This document shows positions 26,750-36,683 of a stretch of 58,158 bases of DNA, piece by piece. The translations under genes and the position numbers were made by a program. The first letter of the stretch is position 1, and each line of letters begins with the position of its first letter. This DNA comes from JACJVV01 sp047602755 (GTDB taxonomy: Archaea > Nanobdellota > Nanobdellia > Woesearchaeales > JACJVV01), in the NCBI GenBank assembly GCA_047602755.1, contig JBLKOM010000009.1, positions 1-58,158 of the forward strand. The letters are read 5' to 3'. Below the pieces are notes generated by a model. It made no database searches, was not told the origin of the DNA, and was given only the letters and a program-made list of their open reading frames with translations.

Positions 26750-26757
26750 TTTATAAA
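26750..26757 (+). promoter_or_regulatory. TATA box of ileS
   Basis: TTTATAAA lies 23-30 nt before the ATG at 26780 and supports that ATG over the upstream TTG at 26771. Confidence 0.55.
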
Positions 26758-26779
26758 TGATTCTTTTTTCTTGTATAGT

Positions 26780-29700
26780 ATGCCTGAAAAGTATAATTTT
26801 AAAGAAGTTGAACCTAGTATAATGGAGTTCTGGGATAAAAATAATACTTACCAGAATATAAAACTTAAAGCAAAAGCAAATAATGCAAAAAGTTTCTATT
26901 TTTTAGATGGGCCTCCGTATACTTCAGGAAAAGTCCACCTTGGAACTGCTTGGAATAAATCTTTGAAAGACGCAGTATTAAGATATAAAAGAATGCGTGG
27001 TTTTGATGTCTGGGATAGAGCTGGTTATGATATGCATGGTCTTCCAACGGAACATGCAACTCAAAAAAAATTAGGCCTTAATTCAACTGATGATATTCAA
27101 AAGTATGGTGTTGATAAGTTCATCCAAGAATGTATTACTTTGTGTAAAGATAATATGGAACTGATGAATCAAGACTTTAAACGTTTAGGTGTTTGGATGG
27201 ATTTTGATAATGCATATCAATCAATCAGTCCTGATTTTATAGACGGTGAATGGTGGTTAATTAAAAAAGCTAATGAAAATGGACGTTTATATCGTGGTCT
27301 ACGAACAATGACTTGGTGTCCAATAACTGAATCAGCATTAGCTAAGCATGAATTAGAATATCAAACAGTTGTTGATAAATCAATCTTTGTTAAATTTAAA
27401 GTTAAAGAAAATTCAAAATCAAAAATAGCAAAAGAAAAAGGAATGGATGAATATCTTATAATATGGACTACAACACCTTGGACAATTCCTTTTAATCTTG
27501 CGGTTATGGTTAATCCTGAATTGGAATATGTTCGTGCAGAAGTAGATGGTGAGGTTTGGATTTTAAGTAAGGCTTTAGGTCCTATGGTAGTTCAGGCTGT
27601 CGCAGAAAAGAAATATAATGAACTTGAAGAATTTTATGGAAATGAACTTGAAGGCACTCAATATGAACATTTCTTTCATAAAGAAATGCATTATGACAAA
27701 TTAGATGTTAAAAATCCAGAGAAATTGCATAGTGTACTTTTATCAACAGAATATGTTGATACATCCGCAGGTTCTGGATTAGTTCATTGTGCTCCAGGTT
27801 GTGGTCCAGAGGATTATGAAGTAGGATATAGAAATGGACTTCCTGCATTTAACACATTAGATACAAAAGGTATTTTTCCTAAGGAAAATGGTAAATTTGC
27901 AGATTGGATTGCTAAGAAAGATGATGAAAAATTTATTCAAGCAATTGCTGATGGAGGAAATCTTGTTGCAACTAATGATGTTGAACACGAGTATCCTCAT
28001 GACTGGAGGCATCATCAACCAGTTATATTTAGAACAACAAAACAATGGTTTTTCAAAGTTGAAGATCTGAAAGAAGATATGATTAAAGAGAATAATGAAA
28101 TAAAATGGGTTCCAGATAGTGCTTATAATGCATTTAATTCTTGGTTACAAAATTTACGTGATAATAGTATTTCTAAACAAAGATATTGGGGAACACCAAT
28201 TCCTATTTGGGTAAATGAAAATGATGAAGAAGATTATATTGTTGTTGGAAGTATAAAAGAACTTGAAGAATTATCTGGTCAAAAAGTAGAAGATGTACAT
28301 ATACCTAAGATAGATAATATAGTTATTAAAAAAGATAATAAAATATACAGACGTGTACCAGATATTCTTGATGTATGGGTAGATGCAGGAACAGCATCAT
28401 GGAATTGTTTGTATTATCCTCATAAAAAAGATTTATTTGATAATTTATTCCCTGCTGATTTTATTCTTGAAGGAAAAGATCAGATAAGAGGTTGGTTTAA
28501 TTTACTACATGTTGCTTCAATGATTAGCATGAAAAGACCATCTTTTAAAAATGTCTACATGCACGGTTTTGTTCAAGATAGTCAAGGCAGAAAAATGAGT
28601 AAAAGCCTTGGAAATTATATTTTACCCCAGGAAGTAATTGATAAGTTTGGAGCAGATACATTTAGATATTATTTTATTGGTGGAGCAAACCCTGGAATAG
28701 ATATAAATTATAATCCAGAGGATGTAGAACTCAAACATAAAAATCTAAATGTTTTATGGAATGTTCATAATTTTATAATTGATTATTTTACAACGAATAA
28801 GCTTGAATATGTATCTAAAATTGATCAAGAAAAAATTAATGAAATGGATTATGAAGAAAGATATATGATTTCATTACTCCATTCTAGAATACAAAATATT
28901 ACAGAAGCTTTTGAATCATATAATATTAATGAAGTTCCTATATTAGTAGAAGAATTATATCTTGAATTAAGTCGAGGTTACATACAATTGATTAGAGATA
29001 AAGCAGTACAAGGTACTGATAAACAAAAGAATGATATTGCATATGTTTTATCAAATTCCTTGTTGTCTGTCTTAAAATTAATTGCACCAATAACTCCTTT
29101 CATAGCGGATAAAATCTATCAAAATGTGAAACATATATTTAATCTTGATCAAGATTCAATACATGAAATGGTTTGGCCAAGTTATGATTCTAAATTGATA
29201 GATTTAACTTTAGAAAAAGATGTTCAAAATATAAAGTCAGTAATACAAGGTGTACTTTATGCACGTGAGAAATCACAATTAGGTGTAAGATGGCCAGTTA
29301 AACAAGTAGTTGTAGAAACCCGGAAAAAAGAGATTACAGAATCAATCTCTAGAATGGAAAATTTAATTATAAATCAAACTAATATTAAAGAAATAAAAAC
29401 AACAGAGAAGTATGATAATGTTAAATTAAGTTTCAAACCAGATTATAGTAAACTTGCTAGATTTTGTGGTGAAAACACACAAAAAGTAGCAGAATTACTT
29501 ATACAAAACCATGAACAAGTTATAATGGATATTCATAAAAATTCAAAACATGTAATTAAAATTAATGATAATGAATATGAAATTAATGATGATCATCTTT
29601 CATATATCAGAGAAACTCCTGATGATATTCAAGATGCAGAATTTAAAGATGGAATGATTTATCTTGATAAAACTAGAACACCAGAACTTGAAGCTGAGGG

Positions 29701-29962
29701 TTTCACAAGAGAGATAATTCGACGTGTACAATCTGCAAGAAAAGATGCAGGTCTTCAACGTTCTGATAGAATTGAATTATATTTACAAGTTTCCGAAGAT
29801 TTAATAGATTCAATATCTAATTTTGAAAAACAAATTAAAACAATAACTGGTACAGATGGTTTAATGGTTAGTGGTAATTCACCTGAAAAGGAATATTCAA
29901 ATACTTCTTCAGCAAAGATAAAAGGTAAAGAAATTGTCATCTTCTTCAATACCAAAAATTAG
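26780..29962 (+). CDS. ileS: Isoleucyl-tRNA synthetase
   Basis: This class I synthetase charges tRNA-Ile. PPYTSGKVHLGTAWNK holds the HIGH-type motif (H53), and KMSKSLGN (K605) the second ATP motif. The CP1 editing domain is visible in IWTTTPWTIPFNLAVMV and SAGSGLVHCAPGCGPEDYEVG. The anticodon-binding and C-terminal region follows, with the DUF5915-type end (LEAEGFTREIIRRVQSARKDAGL) usual in archaeal/eukaryotic-type IleRS. The length of 1060 aa is normal. I use ATG 26780. The last 29 nt overlap the next gene. Confidence 0.95.
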   Translation: MPEKYNFKEVEPSIMEFWDKNNTYQNIKLKAKANNAKSFYFLDGPPYTSGKVHLGTAWNKSLKDAVLRYKRMRGFDVWDRAGYDMHGLPTEHATQKKLGLNSTDDIQKYGVDKFIQECITLCKDNMELMNQDFKRLGVWMDFDNAYQSISPDFIDGEWWLIKKANENGRLYRGLRTMTWCPITESALAKHELEYQTVVDKSIFVKFKVKENSKSKIAKEKGMDEYLIIWTTTPWTIPFNLAVMVNPELEYVRAEVDGEVWILSKALGPMVVQAVAEKKYNELEEFYGNELEGTQYEHFFHKEMHYDKLDVKNPEKLHSVLLSTEYVDTSAGSGLVHCAPGCGPEDYEVGYRNGLPAFNTLDTKGIFPKENGKFADWIAKKDDEKFIQAIADGGNLVATNDVEHEYPHDWRHHQPVIFRTTKQWFFKVEDLKEDMIKENNEIKWVPDSAYNAFNSWLQNLRDNSISKQRYWGTPIPIWVNENDEEDYIVVGSIKELEELSGQKVEDVHIPKIDNIVIKKDNKIYRRVPDILDVWVDAGTASWNCLYYPHKKDLFDNLFPADFILEGKDQIRGWFNLLHVASMISMKRPSFKNVYMHGFVQDSQGRKMSKSLGNYILPQEVIDKFGADTFRYYFIGGANPGIDINYNPEDVELKHKNLNVLWNVHNFIIDYFTTNKLEYVSKIDQEKINEMDYEERYMISLLHSRIQNITEAFESYNINEVPILVEELYLELSRGYIQLIRDKAVQGTDKQKNDIAYVLSNSLLSVLKLIAPITPFIADKIYQNVKHIFNLDQDSIHEMVWPSYDSKLIDLTLEKDVQNIKSVIQGVLYAREKSQLGVRWPVKQVVVETRKKEITESISRMENLIINQTNIKEIKTTEKYDNVKLSFKPDYSKLARFCGENTQKVAELLIQNHEQVIMDIHKNSKHVIKINDNEYEINDDHLSYIRETPDDIQDAEFKDGMIYLDKTRTPELEAEGFTREIIRRVQSARKDAGLQRSDRIELYLQVSEDLIDSISNFEKQIKTITGTDGLMVSGNSPEKEYSNTSSAKIKGKEIVIFFNTKN

Positions 29963-30572
29963 GAAAGCAAACCCTAATGATGCAAAAGATATTTCATTAG
30001 CCATACAATCAGCCGGTGGCCATTTTCTTCCGTGGTTATTTGGTAGAAATTATAAAAAAATAGTATATGAGTCTGCTTTAAGTGAAAATTGTTCTTTCTC
30101 ATGGATTAATGCAGATGTTTGTGAAATAGATGGTAATGTTGCTGGTGTTATAATAAGTTATGCAAGTGAACGTGAAAAAGAAATGGATAAAGGAATGAGT
30201 GCCGTATTAAGAAAATATTTTGGTTTTTTTGGTTTATTTTTCTTTATCCAAAAAGCTCAAAAAGCAGTCAAATATTTTCCTAAGCCAACTAATAGTTTTT
30301 ATATTCTTGCAATTGCTGTTTTTCCTCAGCATCGTGGTAAAGGTTTAGCTTTAGAATTGATGAAACAAGTTGAAAATCGTGCTAGAAAGCAAGGGTATAA
30401 GTATTTGGTATTAGAAGTTGAAGGATATAATCACTCAGCTATACGTTCATACCAAAAATATGGTTTTAGAAAACATGGAGAAGTACCTCTAATTAAGTTT
30501 TCATCTCGTCTTGCTCGTGAAAGTAAACATGAAAATCCAAGTATGTGGCTATTAAGAAAAGAATTAAATTAA
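29934..30572 (+). CDS. GNAT-family N-acetyltransferase
   Basis: IRKANPNDAKDISLAIQ opens the GNAT fold. The acetyl-CoA loop is AVFPQHRGKGLALELMKQVENRA (V-x5-RGKGLA) and the last helix is NHSAIRSYQKYGFRKHGEV. The acceptor is unknown. The start is TTG at 29934, inside the 3' end of ileS; no in-frame ATG occurs before the fold begins, so a TTG start with translational coupling is the best choice. The length of 212 aa includes an insertion near 70-105. Confidence 0.85.
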   Translation: MSSSSIPKIRKANPNDAKDISLAIQSAGGHFLPWLFGRNYKKIVYESALSENCSFSWINADVCEIDGNVAGVIISYASEREKEMDKGMSAVLRKYFGFFGLFFFIQKAQKAVKYFPKPTNSFYILAIAVFPQHRGKGLALELMKQVENRARKQGYKYLVLEVEGYNHSAIRSYQKYGFRKHGEVPLIKFSSRLARESKHENPSMWLLRKELN

Positions 30573-30629
30573 TTTTAATTAATACAAAATAATTTTCTCA
30601 CTAAAATAAGTTAACTTTAAAAAATAATA

Positions 30630-31340
30630 ATGAATTACATATTTATGAAAAAAAATATTTTATCAGATATTGAAGTGTATCTTCTTAATGAAGCAAATCG
30701 TGTTTCCTCAGAATATGGATATGAAATTGTTGAAAAACTTCCTGCTGCAAACTGTGCAGTGTATAAAATACAAAAAGGTAATGATTTCGCAGTTCTTAAG
30801 ATAATGCACTCGAATATTGGTAATTTTTTAATTGATGATGTTGAATATGTATTTGATGTATATGGATATTTTAAAGCATTAGAAATTGAAGCAGAGATAT
30901 TCAAAAAATTAGATGGAATAGAAGGTTTACCACGGATATATGAATCAGTGATTCCTTCAAATATTCAAAGAAAAATTAACGAAACTGGTTTTTCATCAAA
31001 AGTTATTGAAGCCTATATTATACGTGAATATATTGAAGGTATTCCTGTAGGTAGAAGAAATATTTCTAGTATTAGTCATGATTATCATATCAAAAATAAT
31101 CCAATGTTAATAGTTGATACATTGAAAGAAATACATCATACAATTGCTGGATTAGATATAATCCCACCAAATATTATTTTGAACCCTAATGGGCCGTATT
31201 TAATTGATTTTGTTTCACCAAAGACTAGAAGAAAATTATATTCTTTACCATCACAATATGAAAAATTAAAACAAGTAGATCTTAGAAGATTATATGATAT
31301 GATTGATAAAGAAACAAGGTTATCCCATTCTTTAATATAA
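30630..31340 (+). CDS. Protein kinase-like (RIO/Bud32-type) protein
   Basis: This is a minimal kinase-fold protein of 236 aa. FAVLKIMHSN holds the ATP-anchoring Lys, ALEIEAEIFKKLDGIEGLPRIYE the helix C Glu region, and YIIREYIEGIPVG the hinge. DIIPPNIILNPNGPYLIDF gives a shortened catalytic loop (Asp, Asn) and metal-binding Asp. The standard HRD is replaced by GLDIIPPN, as in RIO/Bud32 or LPS-kinase relatives. The target is unknown. Alternative start at M6. Confidence 0.65.
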   Translation: MNYIFMKKNILSDIEVYLLNEANRVSSEYGYEIVEKLPAANCAVYKIQKGNDFAVLKIMHSNIGNFLIDDVEYVFDVYGYFKALEIEAEIFKKLDGIEGLPRIYESVIPSNIQRKINETGFSSKVIEAYIIREYIEGIPVGRRNISSISHDYHIKNNPMLIVDTLKEIHHTIAGLDIIPPNIILNPNGPYLIDFVSPKTRRKLYSLPSQYEKLKQVDLRRLYDMIDKETRLSHSLI

Positions 31341-31434
31341 TTATTGATCTAATGCTGGATTTAACATTATTAAATTAAATTTTTTTATTAGATTAAGAAT
31401 TAATGGGATTTTGGATTAATACACTTCTATCAAA

Positions 31435-32076
31435 TTATTTTTTAGGAAAATGTTCATCATAATAAGGAGATATTTTTGACCAAGGAAATCTTAATCGTAA
31501 GTCATAATATTCCCTTCTCATGTAAAATCTCCCTGCAAAATCTACAATATCATTTCCAGAATAAGTATGTAATACAGCTGTTTTCATTTCCGAAGGATTT
31601 TTTTCTAATACACTTTGTCTTGCTAGTTGTAAAGTCATTCTCGAATATGAATCATCATCGACTATTAAAATTCTTTTGTTTACGATATCCTCTGGTTTTA
31701 TATCTTCTATCAATAAGGTTGCTGGCTTATGGCCTAACATTTTAGCTATTCTATAGACTCCTACTATTTCATTCAATTCTAGTCCAAAAAAAGTTAATGA
31801 ATAATGTGATATATTTATTTTAGTGAATAAGGTATTAAATTGTTCACTTAATTTTTCTGCGGGATAATCTCCTCCAGATGAAATTCCAACTATAACTTCT
31901 GGTTGATAATTGGAATCTATAATGTTTTGAACTAATGAAGCAACTAAAGTGTCTACTGTTGTATTATCTAAGAATCTAAAATAGTCTATTCTTCTAAAAA
32001 CTTGACTTTGTATTCTATGAATTAAATTTCTGCTCATGGATAAAGAAAATATTATTGTATTAATAAACCTATTCAT
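31435..32076 (-). CDS. Phosphoribosyltransferase-family protein
   Basis: PEVIVGISSGGDYPAEKLSEQF and the PRPP loop NKRILIVDDDSYSRMTLQLAR are type I phosphoribosyltransferase motifs. The second has Tyr-Ser-Arg where most members have TG-x-T. A C-terminal YYDLRLRFPWS tail resembles xanthine/hypoxanthine PRTases, which end with a similar WxFPW-type motif. It probably salvages a purine base. The first ATG adds a hydrophobic stretch (FINTIIFSLS); M14 at 32037 may be the true start. Confidence 0.75.
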   Translation of the reverse strand: MNRFINTIIFSLSMSRNLIHRIQSQVFRRIDYFRFLDNTTVDTLVASLVQNIIDSNYQPEVIVGISSGGDYPAEKLSEQFNTLFTKINISHYSLTFFGLELNEIVGVYRIAKMLGHKPATLLIEDIKPEDIVNKRILIVDDDSYSRMTLQLARQSVLEKNPSEMKTAVLHTYSGNDIVDFAGRFYMRREYYDLRLRFPWSKISPYYDEHFPKK

Positions 32077-32132
32077 ACACTATTTAATGAATAACATATC
32101 GTATCATTTGTTCACATAGTTTATTACAAAAA

Positions 32133-32732
32133 TTAAAGCTTATCTAATCCAAGATTGTTAAAAGCAATTGCAAAATTACGTAAATAAAGATCCATCATTA
32201 TTCCACCATAATTATAGCTATGTATAAACCATGTATGAACAAATTCTTTATTTTGAGAAGGGAAAATGAAAGAATATTCTTTTAATTTTTCTTTACTCAA
32301 AAGATCTTCATATTGGTTGTAAAAATTAACTGGAACTTTTGTTGGAGTGCCATTAGGGTTAAGAGAGAGGCTTGCTACTTTTTGAACACAAAGGAACCTT
32401 CTATCTGGTTCAGCTAAAAATCTTATTTGTTGATAATCTAAGGAATCTATACGGTATTTTGTTCTATCCTTAAATGGTCTTTTTTTTTGTATCATATGGG
32501 TTTCTTCAACTTCAATCTCCAAATCTTCTTCTAACATTTCTTCAATTGTTGAGATATCTAATCTTAAAGAATCAGGAACTAAAGTTCTAACTTGGTTCAT
32601 AAACTCAGGTGTGTATACAAATCCAGAATCATAAACTTTTGGATGAATAGGTATGTGATCAGGTCTTAAAACTTTTTGTTCTGATGATTTTAAATTTATA
32701 AGTTCATTTGGATACAAATGTAAATCAATCAT
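32133..32732 (-). CDS. Hypothetical protein, 199 aa
   Basis: I do not recognise this protein. It is soluble and has an acidic segment (IEEMLEEDLEIEVEET) in the middle. Aromatic-rich C-terminal motifs are FVHTWFIHSYNYGGIMMDLYLRNF. I use the ATG at 32732 because the longer version starts with TTG and adds a basic stretch. It lies upstream of the phosphoribosyltransferase on the same strand (56 nt apart), so the two may be co-transcribed. Confidence 0.6.
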   Translation of the reverse strand: MIDLHLYPNELINLKSSEQKVLRPDHIPIHPKVYDSGFVYTPEFMNQVRTLVPDSLRLDISTIEEMLEEDLEIEVEETHMIQKKRPFKDRTKYRIDSLDYQQIRFLAEPDRRFLCVQKVASLSLNPNGTPTKVPVNFYNQYEDLLSKEKLKEYSFIFPSQNKEFVHTWFIHSYNYGGIMMDLYLRNFAIAFNNLGLDKL

Positions 32733-32902
32733 ATAAAAAGAATTTCTAAATAGTTTATAAAAATTCTTAAGCTGCAAGAATTGTTTTATAATATTCAGAA
32801 GTATAATATAACTTATCTAATTTAAAAGTTTATTGAAAAAAATTGTTGATTAAAATGATATAAATAAAAAAGTTTAAATACCAGCAAGATGATACGATCT
32901 TT

Positions 32903-33442
32903 ATGACAGATAAACAAGAACAACCACCTGAAGTTTTAGAAGGGCAACAATGTCCAGTTTGTGGTAATAAGACTTTAACTTTGCAAGAAATGGAAAGAGA
33001 TATACCTTTTTTCGGTAAAGTATATTTATTTAGTATGAGTTGTTCAAGTTGCGATTTTCATAAAGCAGATTTAGAAACAGATAATTCTGGTAAACCTACT
33101 AAAATAACATTCACAATTGAAAGTGAAGAAGATATGAAAATTAGAGTAGTAAAAAGTAGTGAAGCTACAGTAAAACTTCCTAGAATTACATCCATAGAAC
33201 CAGGTCCTACGTCAAATGGTTATGTTACAAATATCGAAGGTATTCTTAATAGGGTTAAAACTACATTAGAAAATGTAAGGGATAATGCTGAAGAAAATGA
33301 TGAACGAAAGAAAGCAAAAAACCTTCTAAAAAAACTACGAAAAATAATGTGGGGTGAAGAAAAACTTCAAATTACAATAGAAGATCCTTCAGGTAATTCA
33401 GGAATAGTCTCTGATAAAGCAGTAGTTAGTAAGCTTAAATAA
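32903..33442 (+). CDS. ZPR1-type zinc-finger protein
   Basis: This is the archaeal single-domain form of ZPR1. The C4 zinc finger is QCPVCGNKTL with CSSCDFHKAD, then the beta-strand domain: TFTIESEEDMKIRVVKSSEATVKLPRI, IEPGPTSNGYVTNIEGIL, and a long charged helix DNAEENDERKKAKNLLKKL. It closes with QITIEDPSGNSGI. The length of 179 aa is typical. Eukaryotic ZPR1 acts with eEF1A as a folding factor; the archaeal role is not settled. It has a TATA-like AGTTTAAATA about 25 nt before the start. Confidence 0.92.
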   Translation: MTDKQEQPPEVLEGQQCPVCGNKTLTLQEMERDIPFFGKVYLFSMSCSSCDFHKADLETDNSGKPTKITFTIESEEDMKIRVVKSSEATVKLPRITSIEPGPTSNGYVTNIEGILNRVKTTLENVRDNAEENDERKKAKNLLKKLRKIMWGEEKLQITIEDPSGNSGIVSDKAVVSKLK

Positions 33443-33580
33443 TCTAAATCATTTACTTATTTATTATATTCTTGTGAATAATTCAATATAAAAACTTTAA
33501 TTGTGTTTACATCATATATTTTCTAATTTAATTATTTAAGTGTAATAACGTTTTTATAATGATTAAATTTACTCATTGTA

Positions 33581-35503
33581 ATGAAATATTACTTTACAGA
33601 CACTAGTGTTCTTTTACGACAACCTTATGCTCCTTATATTCTCTCAGGAAATATTATTCCTAATGAAACAGAACATGAGCGTTATCTAAAAATGCTTGCT
33701 GAGGAAAATAAGGAATTTGATCCTTCTCCTAATAATGTTGTAATCACAGATATTGTTCAAAGAGAATTAAGTGAATTTATGAAAAATACTAGAGAAAGAG
33801 AAAAAAGAGAACAAGCATTCGAAGCATTTAATGTACTACAAGAATTAACTGCAAATAATCCAATTATTCCATGTGACTCTAAGTGTACTACTACTGAATC
33901 TGTTACAAAAGAAAATGTAGAATCATTAGTTTCAAACCTTAAACCAGAAAGACCAACATATGGGAGATTACATCGAATGACTTGGCTTGCAGATAACACT
34001 GCAGGGATATTTTTTCTTGAGCCTGATAATACTCCACATATGTCTGATTCAGATCAGATAATACAAGGTGCGGTTTATCTTTCTAATTCTCTTAAAGAGA
34101 AAAATAATGAATTAATATTCATTACATTAGATCCTAGAAGAGCTTTAAAAGCTAATATTGCAGGTTTAACTGTAGAAGATTTTCGCTATGTAAATTCAAC
34201 ATCAGATCCTCATCCAGGATATTTTATACGTAAGATTGAAGCATTACCAGTTAATATACGTAATATAATTACATCAAAAGATTCAATTAATATAAAATCA
34301 GAAGAAGCTACTAATATACTTGGTAAAAATCCACATCCTAATCTAGCTTTTGGTTTTCAAGATAATGATAATTCAATAACTTATTATTTATCAAAACCAG
34401 TTCCATTAGGTTGGCAGTTAACACCATGTACTGGTCATGAAACATTACGTGAGATCATAGAAAATTCTCGTCCAGTTGAAGGAACTACAGAAGAATATAA
34501 TCCATTAGATTGGAATAATAAACAAAGAAAAGATGTCTTATTAGCTCTTCATTTTTTAGACCTAAATTATGATTCTTTAACTAAACATAAGAAGAAGCAA
34601 CTTCGTGGTAAATTTACAAGTGGTAATGCAAAAGGATTTTCAGTTGATTCTGACACACAATTCAAAAAAGAATTTCGAAGACTATATCATAGAGCTGGTC
34701 AACCAGATATTAAAACAATAAATATGATTTTAGAAGGAAAAGATATTAATCATATTAAGAATAATCGTTCAGAACCAATTTATCCTAATACTGTTCAAAA
34801 TCAAGATGCAAATAATATACAAGTAAGCTATAACCCAGCAATTATTGCAAGAAAAGAGCATATCCCTTATCTTGATATGCTTTTTGATGACGAAATAAGA
34901 CTAGTCACTTGTTTAGGAAGGGCTGGAACAGGTAAAACTCTTCTTGCGTTGGCTGCAGGTCTTATGCAAATACTAGATGAAGATTCTCCATATGAAAAAC
35001 TAATATATACCAGACCAATGATAGAAGTAGGTCAAAAAGTAGGTTATCTTCCTGGTGATCTTGATCAAAAGACATTGGAATGGAAATCTGTATTATTTGA
35101 TACAATGGGTTTTATTGTAGATTCTGGTTATAGAAAAGCTTCAAATCTTGAATTGTTAAATAAATTATACGAATCTGGTAGAATAGCATTTGAACCTTTT
35201 AATTATTTACGTGGTAGAACTCTTAGAAATACCTTTATAGTAGGTGATGAAATTCAAAGTACAAAAGTAGAAGAAGCACGATTAATTATTGGAAGAGCTG
35301 ATGCAAATTCAAAGATTGTTTTCAATGGTGATCTTGGACAAGCAGATATCACTGCAATTAATTATGATATAACTTCAAGATCAAACGGTTTAGTAAGATG
35401 CATAAATGTCTATAAAAAGAGTCCACTTGGAGCTCATATTACAATAACATCACCCGAATGTGATATGCGAGGACCATTAGCAAGAACTGCAGAAGATATA
35501 TAA
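33581..35503 (+). CDS. PIN-PhoH family ATPase/RNase (PhoH2-like)
   Basis: This protein fuses an N-terminal PIN ribonuclease-like domain (YFTDTSVLLRQPYAP, with Asp residues near 7, 60 and 192; FITLDPRRALKA) to a C-terminal PhoH ATPase. The ATPase has Walker A GRAGTGKTLLALAAG at about 446, YTRPMIEVGQKVGYLPGDL, FIVGDEIQS as Walker B, and FNGDLGQAD as sensor. PhoH2 proteins are RNA helicase/RNases. The length of 640 aa is longer than the usual 430-450 because of a 100-150-residue insertion between the domains (about 255-400), whose sequence I do not recognise. Confidence 0.85.
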   Translation: MKYYFTDTSVLLRQPYAPYILSGNIIPNETEHERYLKMLAEENKEFDPSPNNVVITDIVQRELSEFMKNTREREKREQAFEAFNVLQELTANNPIIPCDSKCTTTESVTKENVESLVSNLKPERPTYGRLHRMTWLADNTAGIFFLEPDNTPHMSDSDQIIQGAVYLSNSLKEKNNELIFITLDPRRALKANIAGLTVEDFRYVNSTSDPHPGYFIRKIEALPVNIRNIITSKDSINIKSEEATNILGKNPHPNLAFGFQDNDNSITYYLSKPVPLGWQLTPCTGHETLREIIENSRPVEGTTEEYNPLDWNNKQRKDVLLALHFLDLNYDSLTKHKKKQLRGKFTSGNAKGFSVDSDTQFKKEFRRLYHRAGQPDIKTINMILEGKDINHIKNNRSEPIYPNTVQNQDANNIQVSYNPAIIARKEHIPYLDMLFDDEIRLVTCLGRAGTGKTLLALAAGLMQILDEDSPYEKLIYTRPMIEVGQKVGYLPGDLDQKTLEWKSVLFDTMGFIVDSGYRKASNLELLNKLYESGRIAFEPFNYLRGRTLRNTFIVGDEIQSTKVEEARLIIGRADANSKIVFNGDLGQADITAINYDITSRSNGLVRCINVYKKSPLGAHITITSPECDMRGPLARTAEDI

Positions 35504-35602
35504 TGAAAAAATCAATTACAAATAATCATGTTGAAATAAGTATAATATCACAGATAATTTTATATATCTTCAAAAATTTTTACTATTTTAGGGTAGGTAT
35601 GA

Positions 35603-36157
35603 ATGGTTAAAGTTAAAGGAATAACTGGCGAATTAATTGAACAAATAGTAGCTAATAATCAAGATGCATCACTAACAATAGGAAATGCAGTTTTAGATGC
35701 AGTATTATCAAATTATGAACAACATTCTCAGCAATATAAGCATGGTATAAATCCTAATTTTCGAAGAAAAGAAGCGTCTAATATTGAAAAAAGTTTAGAA
35801 GGACTTGCAAATAATAATTATGTGCCTTTGTTAAAAGCAGATGATATAAAATTACCACAAGACAATCAAGTTCAAACAGAAAGATGGTCTACTAGACCAA
35901 TTATTGATATTCTCGAAGCTTCACCTGAGATTTGGACAGTTAGATATGTTGTTGATATTCCATTTAAATTACATGAAGCAGGTTATAATCCTATTAAAAT
36001 TTCTAAGTTCATAGGTGGGGTTGCTATCGAAACTCTTAGAGGTTATGAATCTGATGCTACTAATCTTCATGATCCTAGCAGTGATTATCAAGTTTTAAAA
36101 CTAAGACTAACTGAACAATTAAATAATCAATTAGGGGTTGTAGTATCAACAAAATAG
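35603..36157 (+). CDS. Hypothetical protein, 184 aa
   Basis: I do not recognise this protein. It is soluble. The N-terminal helix GITGELIEQIVANNQ is followed by a polar middle and a C-terminal part with SPEIWTVRYVVDIPFKLHEAGYNPIKISKF that looks like a folded domain. It follows the PIN-PhoH gene by 99 nt on the same strand, but a TATA-like stretch upstream (TTATATATC near 35558) suggests its own promoter. Confidence 0.6.
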   Translation: MVKVKGITGELIEQIVANNQDASLTIGNAVLDAVLSNYEQHSQQYKHGINPNFRRKEASNIEKSLEGLANNNYVPLLKADDIKLPQDNQVQTERWSTRPIIDILEASPEIWTVRYVVDIPFKLHEAGYNPIKISKFIGGVAIETLRGYESDATNLHDPSSDYQVLKLRLTEQLNNQLGVVVSTK

Positions 36158-36190
36158 TTTTCTTATGATATACTCTATAATACACATAAT

Positions 36191-36200
36191 TTTTATAAAC
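36191..36200 (+). promoter_or_regulatory. TATA box of pth2
   Basis: TTTTATAAAC lies 22-31 nt before the ATG of the peptidyl-tRNA hydrolase gene. Confidence 0.55.
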
Positions 36201-36221
36201 TCTTAATGTTAATTAATTTTT

Positions 36222-36560
36222 ATGAAACAAGTAATACTAGTAAGAACTGATTTAAATCTTCCAAAAGGAAAATTAGCAGCTCAAGTAGCTCATGCTTCTG
36301 TATCTTGTTTTAATAAAACAGGTTTTTTCAAAAAGAAGATATGGCTTAGTTCAGGAATGAAAAAAGTAGTATTAAAAGTAGATAATTTGGATAAACTAAG
36401 AATTTATGAAAAGCGTGCTAAGAAAAACAAATTAACAACTTCTTTAATTGCAGATGCTGGAAAAACTGTAGTAGAATCTGGTACAATAACTTGCTTAGGA
36501 ATAGGTCCTGATGATGAATCAAAAATTGATGCAGTTACAGGCGATTTGAAATGTCTTTGA
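36222..36560 (+). CDS. pth2: Peptidyl-tRNA hydrolase, archaeal type Pth2
   Basis: This enzyme releases tRNA from peptidyl-tRNA. The 112-aa protein shows the Pth2 signature: QVILVRTDLNLPKGKLAAQVAHASVSC at the N-terminus, KKVVLKVDNLDKLRIYEKRAK, TSLIADAGKTVVESGTITCLGIGP, and the closing VTGDLKCL. Conserved Lys, Asp and Thr of the active site are in place. Pth2 is a marker of Archaea and eukaryotes and is unrelated to bacterial Pth. Confidence 0.96.
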   Translation: MKQVILVRTDLNLPKGKLAAQVAHASVSCFNKTGFFKKKIWLSSGMKKVVLKVDNLDKLRIYEKRAKKNKLTTSLIADAGKTVVESGTITCLGIGPDDESKIDAVTGDLKCL

Positions 36561-36683
36561 TTTAAAACAAAATTTTTATTTACTAAAACTCAATATTATA
36601 TTTTGTGGGCTCATACTTTGTGTTAACAAAGTCTAGCTCATTTTGAGTAAATTAAACAATAGATATAATAACTAATATTAAAT

